This document shows, in pieces, positions 43,795 through 53,715 of a stretch of DNA of 64,000 nucleotides. How positions within the stretch are numbered: the stretch's first letter is position 1; every line of letters starts with the position of its first letter. The translations under genes were made by a program, and so were the position numbers. The notes under the pieces are model-generated. The model was not told where the DNA came from and did no database searches. It was given only the letters and a program-made list of their open reading frames with translations. The DNA comes from Candidatus Abyssobacteria bacterium SURF_5. Its GTDB lineage: Bacteria > Abyssobacteria > SURF-5. The stretch covers positions 1-64,000 of the forward strand of contig QZKU01000041.1 in the NCBI GenBank assembly GCA_003598085.1, given 5' to 3'.

Positions 43795-45707
43795 AACATC
43801 TTGTTGTTGGAACCGCGGGTCATATCGATCACGGCAAATCGGCGCTGGTTAAAGCGCTGACGGGGATCGATCCGGACCGGCTGAAAGAAGAGAAAGAGCG
43901 CGGCCTCACGATCGATCTGGGGTTCGCTTTCCTGGAGCTTGCGGACGGGACGCGCGTTTCCTTCGTCGACGTGCCCGGCCACGAGCGTTTTGTAAAGAAT
44001 ATGCTTGCGGGCGCGGCGGGCATGGATATCGTGATTTTGGTGATCGACGCGACCGAAAGCGTCATGCCGCAGACGCGCGAGCACCTTGACATCATGAAGC
44101 TGCTGGGAGTCGAGCGCGGGATCGTCGCGATCACGAAAATAGACCTGGCCGACGCCGAAATGGTGGAGATCGTGGAGGCCGAGATCGCAGACCTTGTTGA
44201 GGGGACATTCCTGGAATCCGCGCCGGTAGTGCGGGTTTCGTCCAAGACGGGCGGCGGTCTCGATCGGATTCGGGCTCTGATCACCGAGGCGGTCGAGCAA
44301 CAGCGACAGAAGGACGAACAAGGCGTTTTCCGTTTCCCGATAGATCGAGTCTTTACGATGAAAGGGTTCGGCACGGTTGTCACCGGGACGGTCTTTTCCG
44401 GGTCGCTGAACGAGGACGAACCTGTGCAGGTGCTGCCCGAAGGGTTGAGCAGTCGCGCGCGTCAGTTGCAGAGCCACAACCAGAAGCAGGAGCGGATATC
44501 GGCGGGCATGAGGGCGGCCTTGAATCTGGCCGGCATTGCTGTCGAGCAACTGAAGCGGGGTGATACCGTTGTGAAACCTGGGACGGCGGCGGCGACAAAC
44601 AGGTTTGATGCAAAGGTCCGCCTGCTTCGCACCGCGCCGCGAAATCTGCGGCGGAGCACGACAGTAAAGTTGTATTCGGCGACCAGCCAACAGGTGAGCC
44701 GCATGATAGTATTTGGCGAGAACGAGATTGCGCCGGGCAGCGAAGGTTATGTCCAGATGAGGTGTCAGAAGCCGATCTGTATTTTCCGGGGCGACCGCTT
44801 TGTCATTCGAGCGGAATCGCCCGAGGTCACAATCGGGGGCGGAATCGTTCTTGATGTTGCCCCGCAGAGAGCGCGCGTGAGGAAGCGGGAGAGGCGTGCC
44901 TGGCTTCAGGAACTCGATGGCGCCCTGCCGGCTGAGCTGGCGAGGGCCTTCCTCTCGAAGGAGGAGGCGGCGGTGTCGCTTCACGAACTTGCGGTGAGAC
45001 TTGGATTGCCGGCGGCGATGGTAACCGAGTTGATCGCCTCTCCGATAAAGGAGGGGCAAGTCCTTGCGCTAGGCTCGGGGGAAGACGCGGTGCTCATTGC
45101 GCAAAACCGCCATGATTTTTTAAAGGAACGCGCGCTGAAGGAGCTGGCCGATTTCTTCAAAGAGCAGCCCCATCGTCTGTACATGCCGCGCGAGCAACTC
45201 CGGAGCCGCTTGAGCGGGAATCTCGATGCACCGCTGTTTGAAAGGATTATTTCAGACCTGGCCGAGAGCGAAAGAGTGCAGGTTACGCGCGAGGGCCTGA
45301 GCCTTGCCGGCAGGCGCGCCGGTATAACGCAGGCCCAAAAATCGATAAAGGAGCAGGTCGAGAAGATATATTTAGAGGCCGGGTATTCTCCACCGACGCT
45401 GATGCAGGCTGAAGAGCAGGCCGGTGATCCTGCGGCCGCGAAGAAAATGATTTCGCTTCTCCTCGAGGAAGGCGTTCTTCAAAAAATCAGCCCCACGCTT
45501 GCATATCATAAGGAATTTCTGGAAAGCGCACTGAAGAAGATCAGGGTTCATTTTCAGACCGAACAGCGGCTGGCCGTCGGCGACCTGAAGACGGTACTGG
45601 GAGTCAGCCGCAAGCATGCCGTGCCGCTGCTCGAATATTTTGACAGAATCGGATTGACTGCGCGAGTTGGAGATTATCGGGTATTGAAGGAGAAAGCCCG
45701 CGCGTAA
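43791..45707 (+). CDS. selB: Selenocysteine-specific elongation factor SelB
   Basis: A 638-residue GTPase delivering Sec-tRNA to UGA codons marked by a SECIS hairpin. EF-Tu-like domains: [19 protein letters not shown] at residues 7-25, switch [16 protein letters not shown] near 60, TKIDLAD near 123; then C-terminal winged-helix domains (from about residue 380) that bind the SECIS RNA. Together with selA this shows the organism makes selenoproteins, though none is readable in this window and no tRNA-Sec follows the gene here. Confidence 0.97.
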   Translation: MKHLVVGTAGHIDHGKSALVKALTGIDPDRLKEEKERGLTIDLGFAFLELADGTRVSFVDVPGHERFVKNMLAGAAGMDIVILVIDATESVMPQTREHLDIMKLLGVERGIVAITKIDLADAEMVEIVEAEIADLVEGTFLESAPVVRVSSKTGGGLDRIRALITEAVEQQRQKDEQGVFRFPIDRVFTMKGFGTVVTGTVFSGSLNEDEPVQVLPEGLSSRARQLQSHNQKQERISAGMRAALNLAGIAVEQLKRGDTVVKPGTAAATNRFDAKVRLLRTAPRNLRRSTTVKLYSATSQQVSRMIVFGENEIAPGSEGYVQMRCQKPICIFRGDRFVIRAESPEVTIGGGIVLDVAPQRARVRKRERRAWLQELDGALPAELARAFLSKEEAAVSLHELAVRLGLPAAMVTELIASPIKEGQVLALGSGEDAVLIAQNRHDFLKERALKELADFFKEQPHRLYMPREQLRSRLSGNLDAPLFERIISDLAESERVQVTREGLSLAGRRAGITQAQKSIKEQVEKIYLEAGYSPPTLMQAEEQAGDPAAAKKMISLLLEEGVLQKISPTLAYHKEFLESALKKIRVHFQTEQRLAVGDLKTVLGVSRKHAVPLLEYFDRIGLTARVGDYRVLKEKARA

Positions 45708-45732
45708 CGTTTTGCTCAAGGGCGGGTTTTTT
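45697..45732 (+). terminator. Possible terminator after selB
   Basis: CCCGC (45697-45701) pairs with GCGGG (45722-45726), followed by six T. The stem starts inside the last codons of selB and the loop is about 20 bases, so it is a weak candidate. Confidence 0.4.
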
Positions 45733-45787
45733 ATTATCCGGCTATTCGGTCAACTAACTGCTTGTCATCGGTTGGGGGTGAGTGGCA

Positions 45788-47080
45788 ATGCAGACTGATT
45801 CCGGCGATAGTCAAGCCCAAAAGAAATGTCCCCTCTGTGGGAAAACGATCAAGAAGAGCGCTTACCGCTGTCCATTCTGTCATGAGTCACTTGCCGAGAT
45901 CGATCAGCAGGAGTGGGAAGATATTTCTTCATCCGATATATCCGGCGCAAGCTCGGCGAGCAATCTGAAGGATGATATTTTCACACCCCTGTCCGCGGCG
46001 CTTGTAATAGGCGTCATTGTTGCATTCGCGATCGTCGTCTCCTTCCGCTTATTCAGCCTGCGCGACAAAGAGAAGGAACAGGAGCCTCTTTTCCCGGGGT
46101 CTCTGCAGGAGCGGCAGGGTGAAAAAGCGAAGCCGCCCGCAAAGTTGGTGTATCCTGAGTCGCAACCGGCCGCGGCAGTCCCTCCCGTAGAGGCTCCCGC
46201 CGAAGATTTGACGGATGGTTTACCGGCCGCACCCGCCGCTTTGGAAGATCAGAAGCGTGAGCAGAGGATTCAGGAGGTTTTTGATCAGATCATACCGGAC
46301 ATTCGGAAAGGAGAGCAGGAAACGCCGGATACAGTAATTCTGAAAGCCGGGTCACATCTGGAGTGCAGAATTTTGTTGGAAGACGCAACTGCTCTGAAGG
46401 TCCAGTACAAAGGGGTAACCACGACAATCGAGAAGAAGAGGATTGATCGAGTCGAGCGAATGACACCCGAGCAGATCGAGGAGAAAGCGCGGGCGGCTGC
46501 GCTCGCGCGGGCAGCCGAGATTGTGGATGCCGAGATGGAAAGGGAGCGGGCGAATCAGTCGCTGGAGCTGGAAGATGTTCCTGCCGAGGGCCTCGAGAAT
46601 GCGCCGCAGGGGCCCCAATCTGCCGCGGGTGAAAGTGCATTCTTCATCGGAGACTCGAGCCATAAGGGCTTTCTGATCCCGGGAGATGCGCGCGTAACGA
46701 GGTCTTCGATCAAGTCGACGCTGGGTGAGCCCGATCTTGAATACGCCCGGGTGCTCGATTACAACTGGAAGCACGGGTTTGAACTCGTTTTGTCGGAGAA
46801 TGATGTTCTTGAAGCGATTCGCATTAACAGCGACAGGTTCAAGGGGAAGCTTTCGTCTGAGATCTCCTATGTTTCATCGCTGCCTGATGTGCTCACGGCT
46901 TACGGAGAGCCATCTTCGGAGAAGTACGTCGAAAGTCTGCTCTCGGATAGCCATGAATTCCAGAGCGGAGTTTTGTATAGAGAAGGAGGGTTCAGCAGAA
47001 TCAATTATAAAGAGACGGGGCTGACCTTCTGGTTCGACAGGAACCGCATCATTCAAATCGAGGTTGGAAGGAAGGGCTGA
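45788..47080 (+). CDS. Zinc-ribbon, single-span membrane protein of unknown function
   Basis: A 430-residue protein. Two CxxC pairs form a zinc ribbon at residues 14-31 (CPLCGKTIKKSAYRCPFC), then a membrane helix near 68-88 (AALVIGVIVAFAIVVSF), then a Pro/Ala-rich linker. A small beta domain follows (VILKAGSHLECRILLEDATALKVQYKG near 182), a charged helix, and a C-terminal globular part. Likely cytoplasmic ribbon with the rest outside. The ATG at 45788 is favoured by GGGGGTGAG upstream; an earlier GTG at 45782 is possible. No family is recognised with confidence. Confidence 0.7.
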   Translation: MQTDSGDSQAQKKCPLCGKTIKKSAYRCPFCHESLAEIDQQEWEDISSSDISGASSASNLKDDIFTPLSAALVIGVIVAFAIVVSFRLFSLRDKEKEQEPLFPGSLQERQGEKAKPPAKLVYPESQPAAAVPPVEAPAEDLTDGLPAAPAALEDQKREQRIQEVFDQIIPDIRKGEQETPDTVILKAGSHLECRILLEDATALKVQYKGVTTTIEKKRIDRVERMTPEQIEEKARAAALARAAEIVDAEMERERANQSLELEDVPAEGLENAPQGPQSAAGESAFFIGDSSHKGFLIPGDARVTRSSIKSTLGEPDLEYARVLDYNWKHGFELVLSENDVLEAIRINSDRFKGKLSSEISYVSSLPDVLTAYGEPSSEKYVESLLSDSHEFQSGVLYREGGFSRINYKETGLTFWFDRNRIIQIEVGRKG

Positions 47081-47082
47081 TT

Positions 47083-48159
47083 CTACATGAATTTTCCGCG
47101 GGCTGCGATGTTCCAGACGCTTTCGAGCCGTTCGCCTCTGACGGCATAGAACCGGTCGTGAAGATTGATGGTGGTGCAGCAATGGCTGGGGATCAACTCC
47201 ACCTTGTCGCCGACTTTCGGGTCTGCGTCCTCCAGATAGAGATGTCCATGTTCTTCTGACAAGAAGGCAAAGGACGCGCCGGGAAGACTGATCAAATCAG
47301 GCATTCCGAATTCGAACGTAACGGCTTTCATCCCGGCATCGAGGATAGCGGTTGTCTTGTCGGGCCTGCTCGTCACAGTGCACAGCAGCGTCAGCGCGCA
47401 CTCGAAATCCTCGAGCACGCTTCGGTATTTTGCGTCCATCAGGATATATGAGCCGGCCTGAATTTCAGTCACGCCGGGGTATGAGCCGGAGATGTTATAT
47501 GTACCGGTTCCGCCGGCGCTGACGATTTTTACGGGAATTCCATTTGTCTCCAGCGTTTCCTTAACGCCCACCAGCGTCTGCATCGATTGGATACACGCCT
47601 GTCGCCGATCTTCGAGATCGGGTACCATCACGACGTGGCCCTCATATCCCATGATTCCTTCAAAGGCGAGGCCCGGGCTGGAAAGGATAGTGCGTGCGAG
47701 GGCGAGCGCATCTTCGGGATTTTTGACGCCGCACCGGTGCATGCCTACGTCGACCTCGATAAGGACGCGGATAGTGGAGTCGACGGCTTTGGCGGCCAAC
47801 GACAACTCCGCAACATTTTGAGCGGACTCGACGGCGACCATGATCTCGCAATGATGCGCGAGATTAGCGAGGCGCGCTATTTTATCGTGTCCGACGATCT
47901 GGTTTGCTATGAGGATATCCTGTACACCGGCGGCGGCCATGACTTCGGCCTCGCCAAGCTTGGCGCAGGTGATCCCGTGTGCGCCGGCCCGAAGCTGCTT
48001 GTGTGCGAGAACCGGACATTTATGGGTTTTCGTGTGGGGGCGGAGTTCCGCCTGCTGTTTATCAAAGAATTCCGCCATCTTTTGAATGTTCCGTTCCATC
48101 TTATCGAGGTCGATGAGAAGCGCAGGCGTATCGATGTCGTATTTACTGATATTTTCCAT
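47083..48159 (-). CDS. D-threonine aldolase / D-serine deaminase-like PLP enzyme
   Basis: A 358-residue fold-type III PLP protein (alanine racemase N-terminal barrel). DTPALLIDLDKMERN at the start, RPHTKTHKCPVLA near 40 with the PLP lysine, and the C-terminal metal site PSHCCTTINLHD near 330 identify the DSD1/D-threonine aldolase family, which cleaves or deaminates D-3-hydroxyamino acids. I prefer the ATG 48159 with GAGG nine bases upstream over the GTG at 48183. It is the last of a minus-strand row of genes. Confidence 0.87.
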   Translation of the reverse strand: MENISKYDIDTPALLIDLDKMERNIQKMAEFFDKQQAELRPHTKTHKCPVLAHKQLRAGAHGITCAKLGEAEVMAAAGVQDILIANQIVGHDKIARLANLAHHCEIMVAVESAQNVAELSLAAKAVDSTIRVLIEVDVGMHRCGVKNPEDALALARTILSSPGLAFEGIMGYEGHVVMVPDLEDRRQACIQSMQTLVGVKETLETNGIPVKIVSAGGTGTYNISGSYPGVTEIQAGSYILMDAKYRSVLEDFECALTLLCTVTSRPDKTTAILDAGMKAVTFEFGMPDLISLPGASFAFLSEEHGHLYLEDADPKVGDKVELIPSHCCTTINLHDRFYAVRGERLESVWNIAARGKFM

Positions 48160-48256
48160 CTGTATTACCTCGTTCTCCGCCACTGAAGAAACAACCGTTC
48201 AAAAACTTGTGGTGCAAGCGGGACTTGATTCCCGCAGGTAAATGTTCGAAATTCCG

Positions 48257-48661
48257 TTATGCTGTTTGGGCGAGTTTTTCCTTGATGAATTTGATCGGCT
48301 CATCGAGGCGGCTCCCGGTCGGAAAAACTTCGGCCACCCCGATTTCCTTGAGTTTAGGGATGTCCTTGCTCAGAATCGTGCCGCCGACGAGGACCATCTT
48401 ATCGGCGGCGTTCTGCTCCTTCAGTTTCGCCATGATCTTTTGTGTCAGCCCGAGGTGAGCTCCGGAAAGAACGCTCAGCCCGATAACGTCGACGTCCTCC
48501 TGGAGCGCGGCATTCACGATTTGCTCCGGCGTCTGGCGGAGGCCGGTATAGATGACTTCCATGCCGGCGTCCCGGAGCGCGCGCGCGATGATTTTCGCGC
48601 CGCGATCGTGTCCGTCAAGTCCCGGCTTTGCGACCAGCACTCGAATTCTTCTGTCTGCCAT
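48257..48661 (-). CDS. Stand-alone cobalamin-binding domain (methylmalonyl-CoA mutase small-domain type)
   Basis: A 134-residue B12-binding domain. [10 protein letters not shown] near residue 15 gives the DxHxxG motif that ligates cobalt from below; SVLSGAH near 64 and GGTILSKD near 93 complete the fold. It matches the split C-terminal part of methylmalonyl-CoA-type mutases, which works with a separate large subunit. No large subunit or MeaB-type chaperone is in the window, so its partner is elsewhere. Confidence 0.93.
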   Translation of the reverse strand: MADRRIRVLVAKPGLDGHDRGAKIIARALRDAGMEVIYTGLRQTPEQIVNAALQEDVDVIGLSVLSGAHLGLTQKIMAKLKEQNAADKMVLVGGTILSKDIPKLKEIGVAEVFPTGSRLDEPIKFIKEKLAQTA

Positions 48662-48704
48662 ATTTTTCTGTCCTCCTCGTGAGACGAACGGTTTCCTGCA
48701 TTTG

Positions 48705-49514
48705 TTATGGCAACTTTTTGATCACTTCTTCCACCAATTTCGGTAAGACAATGCCACTCTGTCCCTGCAGATAATAATGAGCAGTGCGCGTGAGCGCGCT
48801 CTTTTGGGGATTGATTTCGATGATCTGTGCGCCCGCATCACGAGCGCGGCCGGGGATTGCGGCAGCCGGATAGACGACGCCGGAAGTTCCCAAGACAAGC
48901 ATGACACGACATCGTTCCGCCGCGTTGACGGAATCGTGCAATTCCTGGACCGGCTCACCGAAAGAGACAAAATCGGGGCGCAGCATGCCACCGCACTCGC
49001 AGGAGGGCATCAGCGAAAAGATGTCCGAGATTCGTTTGCTGCGCATAACGTGGATCAGCCGGTCAAACTCGGCCAGAAATTCCTCGCGTTTCCGAAAGCC
49101 TTTTTTGCCGCAGGCGAGGCACCTGAGCCTGTAAATGTTCCCGTGCAACTCGTGCACTCTTGTATTGCCCGCATCCCGATGCAGGTTGTCTATGTTTTGG
49201 GTGATAACCGCGTCGAGAAGGCCGAGCTGTTCGAGCTCTGCGAGCGCAAAGTGTCCCGGATTCGGAACGGCGTTGCGCAGAGTTATCAGCAGTTCTTCCA
49301 GTATATCCGCCGCCTGCTCCGGATATGAAGCAATTACTCCAACGATTCCGCCGGAAGATCCCGCCTCGAATCTGTCCCACAGCCCGCCGCGGTCGCGAAA
49401 CGTTGGTATTCCGCTTTCACTCGAGATTCCGGCGCCGGAGAAGGCGACGACATGTCCCCTCTCGACGATAACGGCTGCTGCCTTTTCGATGATATCTTTC
49501 AGGGTCGCCGCCAT
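48705..49514 (-). CDS. Sir2-family NAD-dependent protein deacylase
   Basis: A 269-residue sirtuin. NAD site [18 protein letters not shown] at residues 24-41, catalytic [12 protein letters not shown] near 113 with His in VHELHGN, four zinc cysteines in LRCLACG and SCECGG, and [11 protein letters not shown] near 210. It removes acyl groups from lysines. A larger loop between the zinc cysteine pairs (about 35 residues) is somewhat longer than typical. It lies between the B12 domain and CaiB genes. Confidence 0.93.
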   Translation of the reverse strand: MAATLKDIIEKAAAVIVERGHVVAFSGAGISSESGIPTFRDRGGLWDRFEAGSSGGIVGVIASYPEQAADILEELLITLRNAVPNPGHFALAELEQLGLLDAVITQNIDNLHRDAGNTRVHELHGNIYRLRCLACGKKGFRKREEFLAEFDRLIHVMRSKRISDIFSLMPSCECGGMLRPDFVSFGEPVQELHDSVNAAERCRVMLVLGTSGVVYPAAAIPGRARDAGAQIIEINPQKSALTRTAHYYLQGQSGIVLPKLVEEVIKKLP

Positions 49515-49520
49515 TGCATT

Positions 49521-50714
49521 TTAAATTACGCCTTCCTGTCGCAGCGTCTCCATCTCCGCCGCCGACAGGTCAAGCAGAGAGGACAGTATTTCGTCCGTAT
49601 GCTGGCCGAGGAGCGGGGGCGGTTCGAAGTGGCCGTCGTTCATGATGGAGGATTTAATCGGATTGCCGAGCGCCTCATATTTTCCGATTTCCGGATGTTC
49701 TATCTCGACGACCATTTTTCGAAAGCGCACTTGCTGATCATTCAGGGCCTCGCGGATATTATTGACCGGACTGGATGGAATCTGAGCCTGGCGAAGCGGC
49801 TCGAGCCATTCGGCGGTGGTCTTTTTCGGGAAGACTTCATCCAGAATGGTATACAGTTGCATCTTATTGACCGCGCGTCCGATGAGGGTATCAAACCGTT
49901 CATCCGTCAACAGGTCTTCACGATCGATTATTTTACAGAAGCTCTCGTAATGTTTATCCTGGAATGCCACGACCGCGATATATCCGTCTTTCGTCTTGAA
50001 GGATCGAAACGGAGCTATCAGGGGATGCATGGCTCCGCGAGCCGCCGGAACCTGGCCGCTCGCGATATATGTCTGGGCCAAGTACATCAGGAGCGATATC
50101 TGACAATCAAGCAGGCTGATATCGAGTTTCTGTCCGCGTCCGGTTTTCTCCCGATGATAGAGTGCGCCTGCGATCGCCAACGCTCCGAACATGCCGCCGG
50201 CAAGATCGCCCATGGGCACCCCCATCAGCAGGGGGTCGCCTCCCTCGGTTCCGGTAAGGCTCATGGTTCCGCCCATCGCCTGCAGGATGATGTCATAAGC
50301 GGGCAGATCTCGATAGGGCCCGGTCTGTCCGAAGGCTGAGACCGAACAGCAAATGATCTTCGGGTTGTATTGTGAGAGGATTTCGTATGTGCATCCGAGT
50401 TTTTCCAGTGCTGACGGCCGGAAATTGTCATAGACCACGTCCGCCTTCTTGACGAGTTCGCAAAAAATTTCCCGCCCCTTCTGCGATTTGAGATTGAGCG
50501 TCATGCTCTTCTTATTGCGGTTGATACTCAGGAAATAGGCGCTGATACCTCTGAGAGCGGCCTCGGCGGCGGTAGTGCGCGTAAGGTCGCCGGAGCCGGT
50601 CTCTTCAATTTTAATGACCTCGGCTCCCAGGTCTCCGAGCAGCATAGAGCCGTAGGGTCCGGCAAGCATTCGCGACAGGTCGAGAATTCTCACGCCTTCG
50701 AGGATTTTTAGCAT
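49521..50714 (-). CDS. CaiB/BaiF family CoA-transferase
   Basis: A 397-residue class III CoA-transferase. ILDLSRMLAGPYGSMLLGDLGAEVIKIE near residue 10, NRNKKSMTLNL near 67, SAFGQTGPY near 125, and the nucleophile Asp in MGDLAGGMFGALA near 168. It moves CoA between acids. Together with the adjacent MmgE/PrpD and crotonase genes it could activate or recycle a dicarboxylate or branched acid; the substrate is not evident. The start follows the PrpD stop by 13 bp. Confidence 0.94.
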   Translation of the reverse strand: MLKILEGVRILDLSRMLAGPYGSMLLGDLGAEVIKIEETGSGDLTRTTAAEAALRGISAYFLSINRNKKSMTLNLKSQKGREIFCELVKKADVVYDNFRPSALEKLGCTYEILSQYNPKIICCSVSAFGQTGPYRDLPAYDIILQAMGGTMSLTGTEGGDPLLMGVPMGDLAGGMFGALAIAGALYHREKTGRGQKLDISLLDCQISLLMYLAQTYIASGQVPAARGAMHPLIAPFRSFKTKDGYIAVVAFQDKHYESFCKIIDREDLLTDERFDTLIGRAVNKMQLYTILDEVFPKKTTAEWLEPLRQAQIPSSPVNNIREALNDQQVRFRKMVVEIEHPEIGKYEALGNPIKSSIMNDGHFEPPPLLGQHTDEILSSLLDLSAAEMETLRQEGVI

Positions 50715-50727
50715 CGTATCCCTCTTT

Positions 50728-52056
50728 CTACGGTTGACAGAGAACGAGCAGGTCTTTCATGTTTTTCTGCGATGCCAGACCTTGGACAAATTCCAGGATG
50801 GCATCAGTCCGCCCCGGCGGCAGCAGCCGATCCGCGAACGAGCGGAACTTGCGGATAAGGTCTGCTTTCCTGCGGTCTTTATCTGAGCCTATTTCGTAGG
50901 TATCGGCTCGACTTTTCAGTTCGCGCCCATCGACGGTGCGCACAATTACCTCGGCTTGAGTCAACCCGAAATCGTCGCTCGCGATTACAGTCACTTTTTT
51001 TCGCAATGCGACCAGAGGCGGGCTCAGCACCTTATCATTAGTGAAATCGGTCTCGCCGGTCTGCCCTTCGGCCAGAGCGAGCGCCGCGCAATAGGACAAG
51101 CTGAATTTGCCCTCGAGACCCGTTTTCGGCTCGGGTTTGCCTGCTATCTCCACCGCAACGGGAACGGCATTCACTACGATTTCCCGGACCTCCTCCGGCT
51201 TCACCTGTTCGCGCAGCCGGAGGGCGGCATCGATAGTCGGGTGCGTTTCAAAACATGAAGCATGCCTTTTGAACATGACATTGCCGATCGTATAGGTTTT
51301 GCAGAGATCCTCAACGATTAATTCGGGATTGCATTCGGGCGAGAGGACTCTGCAGAACCCGCTTTCGCCCGCAAGGATATCATCCGAGCAGGTAAATCCT
51401 TTTTCCGCCAGGAGGGCCGCCAAGAGTCCGTCGGCGGCCGCTTTGCCTGCATGGAAAGGCTTGGTCATTGTACCGAATACTTGTTTCAGACCGGCCGCCT
51501 GAGTGCCGGCGATTCCGACTGCATACACGAGCTTATCGACTGGCAGGCGCAACAACTTGGCGCAGGCGACGGCGGCCCCAAACCGTCCGATACTCGAGGT
51601 AGCGTGCCAGCCCTGCTGGTAATGAAACGGGAGGACAGCGGATCCGATTCGGCACTCGGCCTCGAATCCTACAATGAAGGCGGTGAGAAAGTCGCGTCCG
51701 TGAACTTTTTTATTTTCTGCGAGAGCAAGGACGGCAGGCATGAGTGGGACGGTCGGATGTCCCATCATCATGAAGTGGACGTCGTCGAAATCGAGCGCAT
51801 GCGAGGCTGAGCCGTTTATGAGGGCGGCGTTCAGCATAGAGGTTTTCAGATTGCGTCCGATGAGGCTGCACTGCTTTTTTCCGCCGAGCGCGCCGGTCAC
51901 CTCGAGAAGGATATCAGTGAGCGGTTCATGCGCGCCTCCGAGCGTCACGCCCAGCCAATCGATGAGACAAAGCTTCGCTTCGGCCACGGCCTCTTTGGGC
52001 AGGTCTTGAAAGGCAATTCGCTCAACGGTTTCACAAAGAGCGCGAGTGATATTCAT
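50728..52056 (-). CDS. MmgE/PrpD family protein
   Basis: A 442-residue protein of the MmgE/PrpD fold, whose members include 2-methylcitrate dehydratase, cis-aconitate decarboxylase and iminodisuccinate epimerase. Typical segments: LIDWLGVTLGGA near 32, NGSASHALDFDDVH near 85, HPTVPLMPAVLALAE near 102, and AGLKQVFGTMTKPFHAGKAA near 190. The ATG 52056 has GGAGG five bases upstream. It lies between the crotonase and CoA-transferase genes. Activity cannot be chosen from sequence. Confidence 0.9.
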   Translation of the reverse strand: MNITRALCETVERIAFQDLPKEAVAEAKLCLIDWLGVTLGGAHEPLTDILLEVTGALGGKKQCSLIGRNLKTSMLNAALINGSASHALDFDDVHFMMMGHPTVPLMPAVLALAENKKVHGRDFLTAFIVGFEAECRIGSAVLPFHYQQGWHATSSIGRFGAAVACAKLLRLPVDKLVYAVGIAGTQAAGLKQVFGTMTKPFHAGKAAADGLLAALLAEKGFTCSDDILAGESGFCRVLSPECNPELIVEDLCKTYTIGNVMFKRHASCFETHPTIDAALRLREQVKPEEVREIVVNAVPVAVEIAGKPEPKTGLEGKFSLSYCAALALAEGQTGETDFTNDKVLSPPLVALRKKVTVIASDDFGLTQAEVIVRTVDGRELKSRADTYEIGSDKDRRKADLIRKFRSFADRLLPPGRTDAILEFVQGLASQKNMKDLLVLCQP

Positions 52057-52100
52057 ACGGGCCTCCGATCTTCCCGATTCCTGGCATCGGCACGGAACTT

Positions 52101-52904
52101 TCATTTACCTTTGAATTCGGCTTTTCGGCGACCGAAGAAGGCGGTTACGCCCTCCTGCACGTCTTCGCTGAGAAAGCAGGTTGTGCTGATGCGGTCGAGC
52201 TCTGCCAGCACCTCGGAATCTCGAGCGCGATCGAGCATGACGTGACTGAGACAGGTTTGAAGGACCTTTTTGCTGCCACGAACCGAGAGCGGTGCGTTCT
52301 CGGAGATCTTGAGGGCGATCTCATAGGTGAAGGATTCGAGTTGTTGTTTCGGCACGACATAGTTGGCGAGGCCGACTTCGCGCGCCCGCTGAGCGTCGAG
52401 AGGTCGACCGATGAAAAAAATTTCGCGCGCCGTCGCGATGCCGGCAAGGTCGACGACTCGCTGGTAGTTCTCATAATTCAGCATGACGCCGAGTTTGGCC
52501 GACGGGATGCCGACTTTGGCGACATCGGCAAGAATGCGAAGATCGCAGGCGACCGCAAGCTCGCAACCTGCACCGAGAGCGTATCCCTGAATCATTGCGA
52601 TCACGGGGTTGCGGTGTCGTTCGATGCTTTGCAGTGCGGTTTCGATAAGGAGTCCATATCGGCGTGATTTTTCTTCGCTGGTCCAGACTTCGAACTCCGA
52701 GATATCGGCGCCCGAGGCAAAGGCCTTCTCCCCCGCTCCGCGGATGACGACGCAGCGGACATCGTTGTCGCCATTGAGCTCGGTCATCGTGTCGGCGAGC
52801 CATTTCCACATGTAAGAAGCCATTGCATTTCGCTGGTCGGGGCGATTTATGGTGATGGTGGCGACGTAGCCGTCTCTGGATAGCAGCATGGAATTGTCAT
52901 TCAT
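52101..52904 (-). CDS. Crotonase-family (enoyl-CoA hydratase/isomerase-like) protein
   Basis: A 267-residue crotonase-fold protein. Oxyanion-hole segments ASGADISEF near residue 64 and QGYALGAGCELAVACDLRIL near 105 contain the first catalytic Glu position (GCEL). The second catalytic Glu of true hydratases, in the PExxLG motif, is replaced: here the segment is IPSAKLGVM. This favours isomerase, hydrolase or another crotonase activity over hydration. GGAGGG stands six bases before the ATG 52904. First gene of the row that runs down to the D-threonine-aldolase-like gene. Confidence 0.88.
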   Translation of the reverse strand: MNDNSMLLSRDGYVATITINRPDQRNAMASYMWKWLADTMTELNGDNDVRCVVIRGAGEKAFASGADISEFEVWTSEEKSRRYGLLIETALQSIERHRNPVIAMIQGYALGAGCELAVACDLRILADVAKVGIPSAKLGVMLNYENYQRVVDLAGIATAREIFFIGRPLDAQRAREVGLANYVVPKQQLESFTYEIALKISENAPLSVRGSKKVLQTCLSHVMLDRARDSEVLAELDRISTTCFLSEDVQEGVTAFFGRRKAEFKGK

Positions 52905-53067
52905 GTACAACCCTCCGAAAACGCCCGCATGATTGTGATATCGGGTTCGATCTTCTGTTCGTGAAAGATTCGGTTACTTTCGACTCGTCCTCAAGAGAAG
53001 GTGGAGACGCAGAAACATTTGTCTAATGGAAACCTCGAGGGCTCTGACCGCGCGATGCCAAGAGCAA

Positions 53068-53685
53068 TCATTTTGCATGTATTCCTTCAAGAATCCATCG
53101 TTCGAGATCGTGAAAAAGGAGGTCGTAATTAGCGTGTTGAGGGTCGAGATGACCGATCATCGTTGTTCCGTGGCAGCACCCGATCAAGACATAGGCTAGC
53201 GCCTGGGAGTCCATATCCTTTCGAAACACGCCTTCTTTCTTTCCGCGTTCCAGCATTTCGACCAGGCTTTGCTGCCATTCCGCCAGGATGCTCCTGATGC
53301 GATCGGAAAACACCGACTCGGTCTCCATCATTTCCGCGGTAAGGACCGCCAGCAATGCGCATCCATGGAAAATCTCGCCACGGTTCATCTGCGTCATGAT
53401 CTCGACCATTCGACGAAAGCGAGCGGAGGCTGCGGGCTCGCCTGCAATGGCATCGAGGACATGTTCATTCCAGAAATTTTTTGCGAATTCGAGCGCGGCC
53501 AGTCCCAGTTCTTCCTTGCTCTTGAAGTAGAAGTAAAATCCTCCTTTGGTGATGGAGGCTCGATCGAGAATCTGCGCCAGCGAGGTATTGTGGTACCCCT
53601 GCCTGCGGAAGAGTTCCATGGCAGCGCGAATGATGCGCTCGCGGGTCCGGGAGTGAGACGACTCGACGGTAGGAAGTGAATCCAT
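53068..53685 (-). CDS. TetR/AcrR family regulator (second copy)
   Basis: A 205-residue regulator. N-terminal helix-turn-helix SRTRERIIRAAMELFRRQGYHN then AQILDRASITKGGFYFYFKSK; C-terminal ligand domain follows. It resembles regulators that repress efflux or fatty-acid genes. I start at ATG 53685, the first Met of the conserved part; an in-frame TTG lies nine codons before. A palindrome (53704-53715) in front of it is a candidate autoregulatory site. It may control the crotonase-CaiB operon downstream. Confidence 0.88.
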   Translation of the reverse strand: MDSLPTVESSHSRTRERIIRAAMELFRRQGYHNTSLAQILDRASITKGGFYFYFKSKEELGLAALEFAKNFWNEHVLDAIAGEPAASARFRRMVEIMTQMNRGEIFHGCALLAVLTAEMMETESVFSDRIRSILAEWQQSLVEMLERGKKEGVFRKDMDSQALAYVLIGCCHGTTMIGHLDPQHANYDLLFHDLERWILEGIHAK

Positions 53686-53703
53686 TTCCAAAAAAATCCT
53701 CGT

Positions 53704-53715
53704 ACTTTGCAAAGT
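53704..53715. promoter_or_regulatory. Possible TetR operator
   Basis: ACTTTGCAAAGT is a perfect 12-bp palindrome 19 bp before the TetR ATG. Short for a TetR site, but the only clear dyad in this gap. Confidence 0.4.

Noticed and set aside
43782-45059. 425-residue minus-strand open frame
   Set aside because: Antisense to selB; produced by its GC-rich codons.
45708-45787. tRNA-Sec (selC) expected after selB
   Set aside because: No cloverleaf can be formed here.
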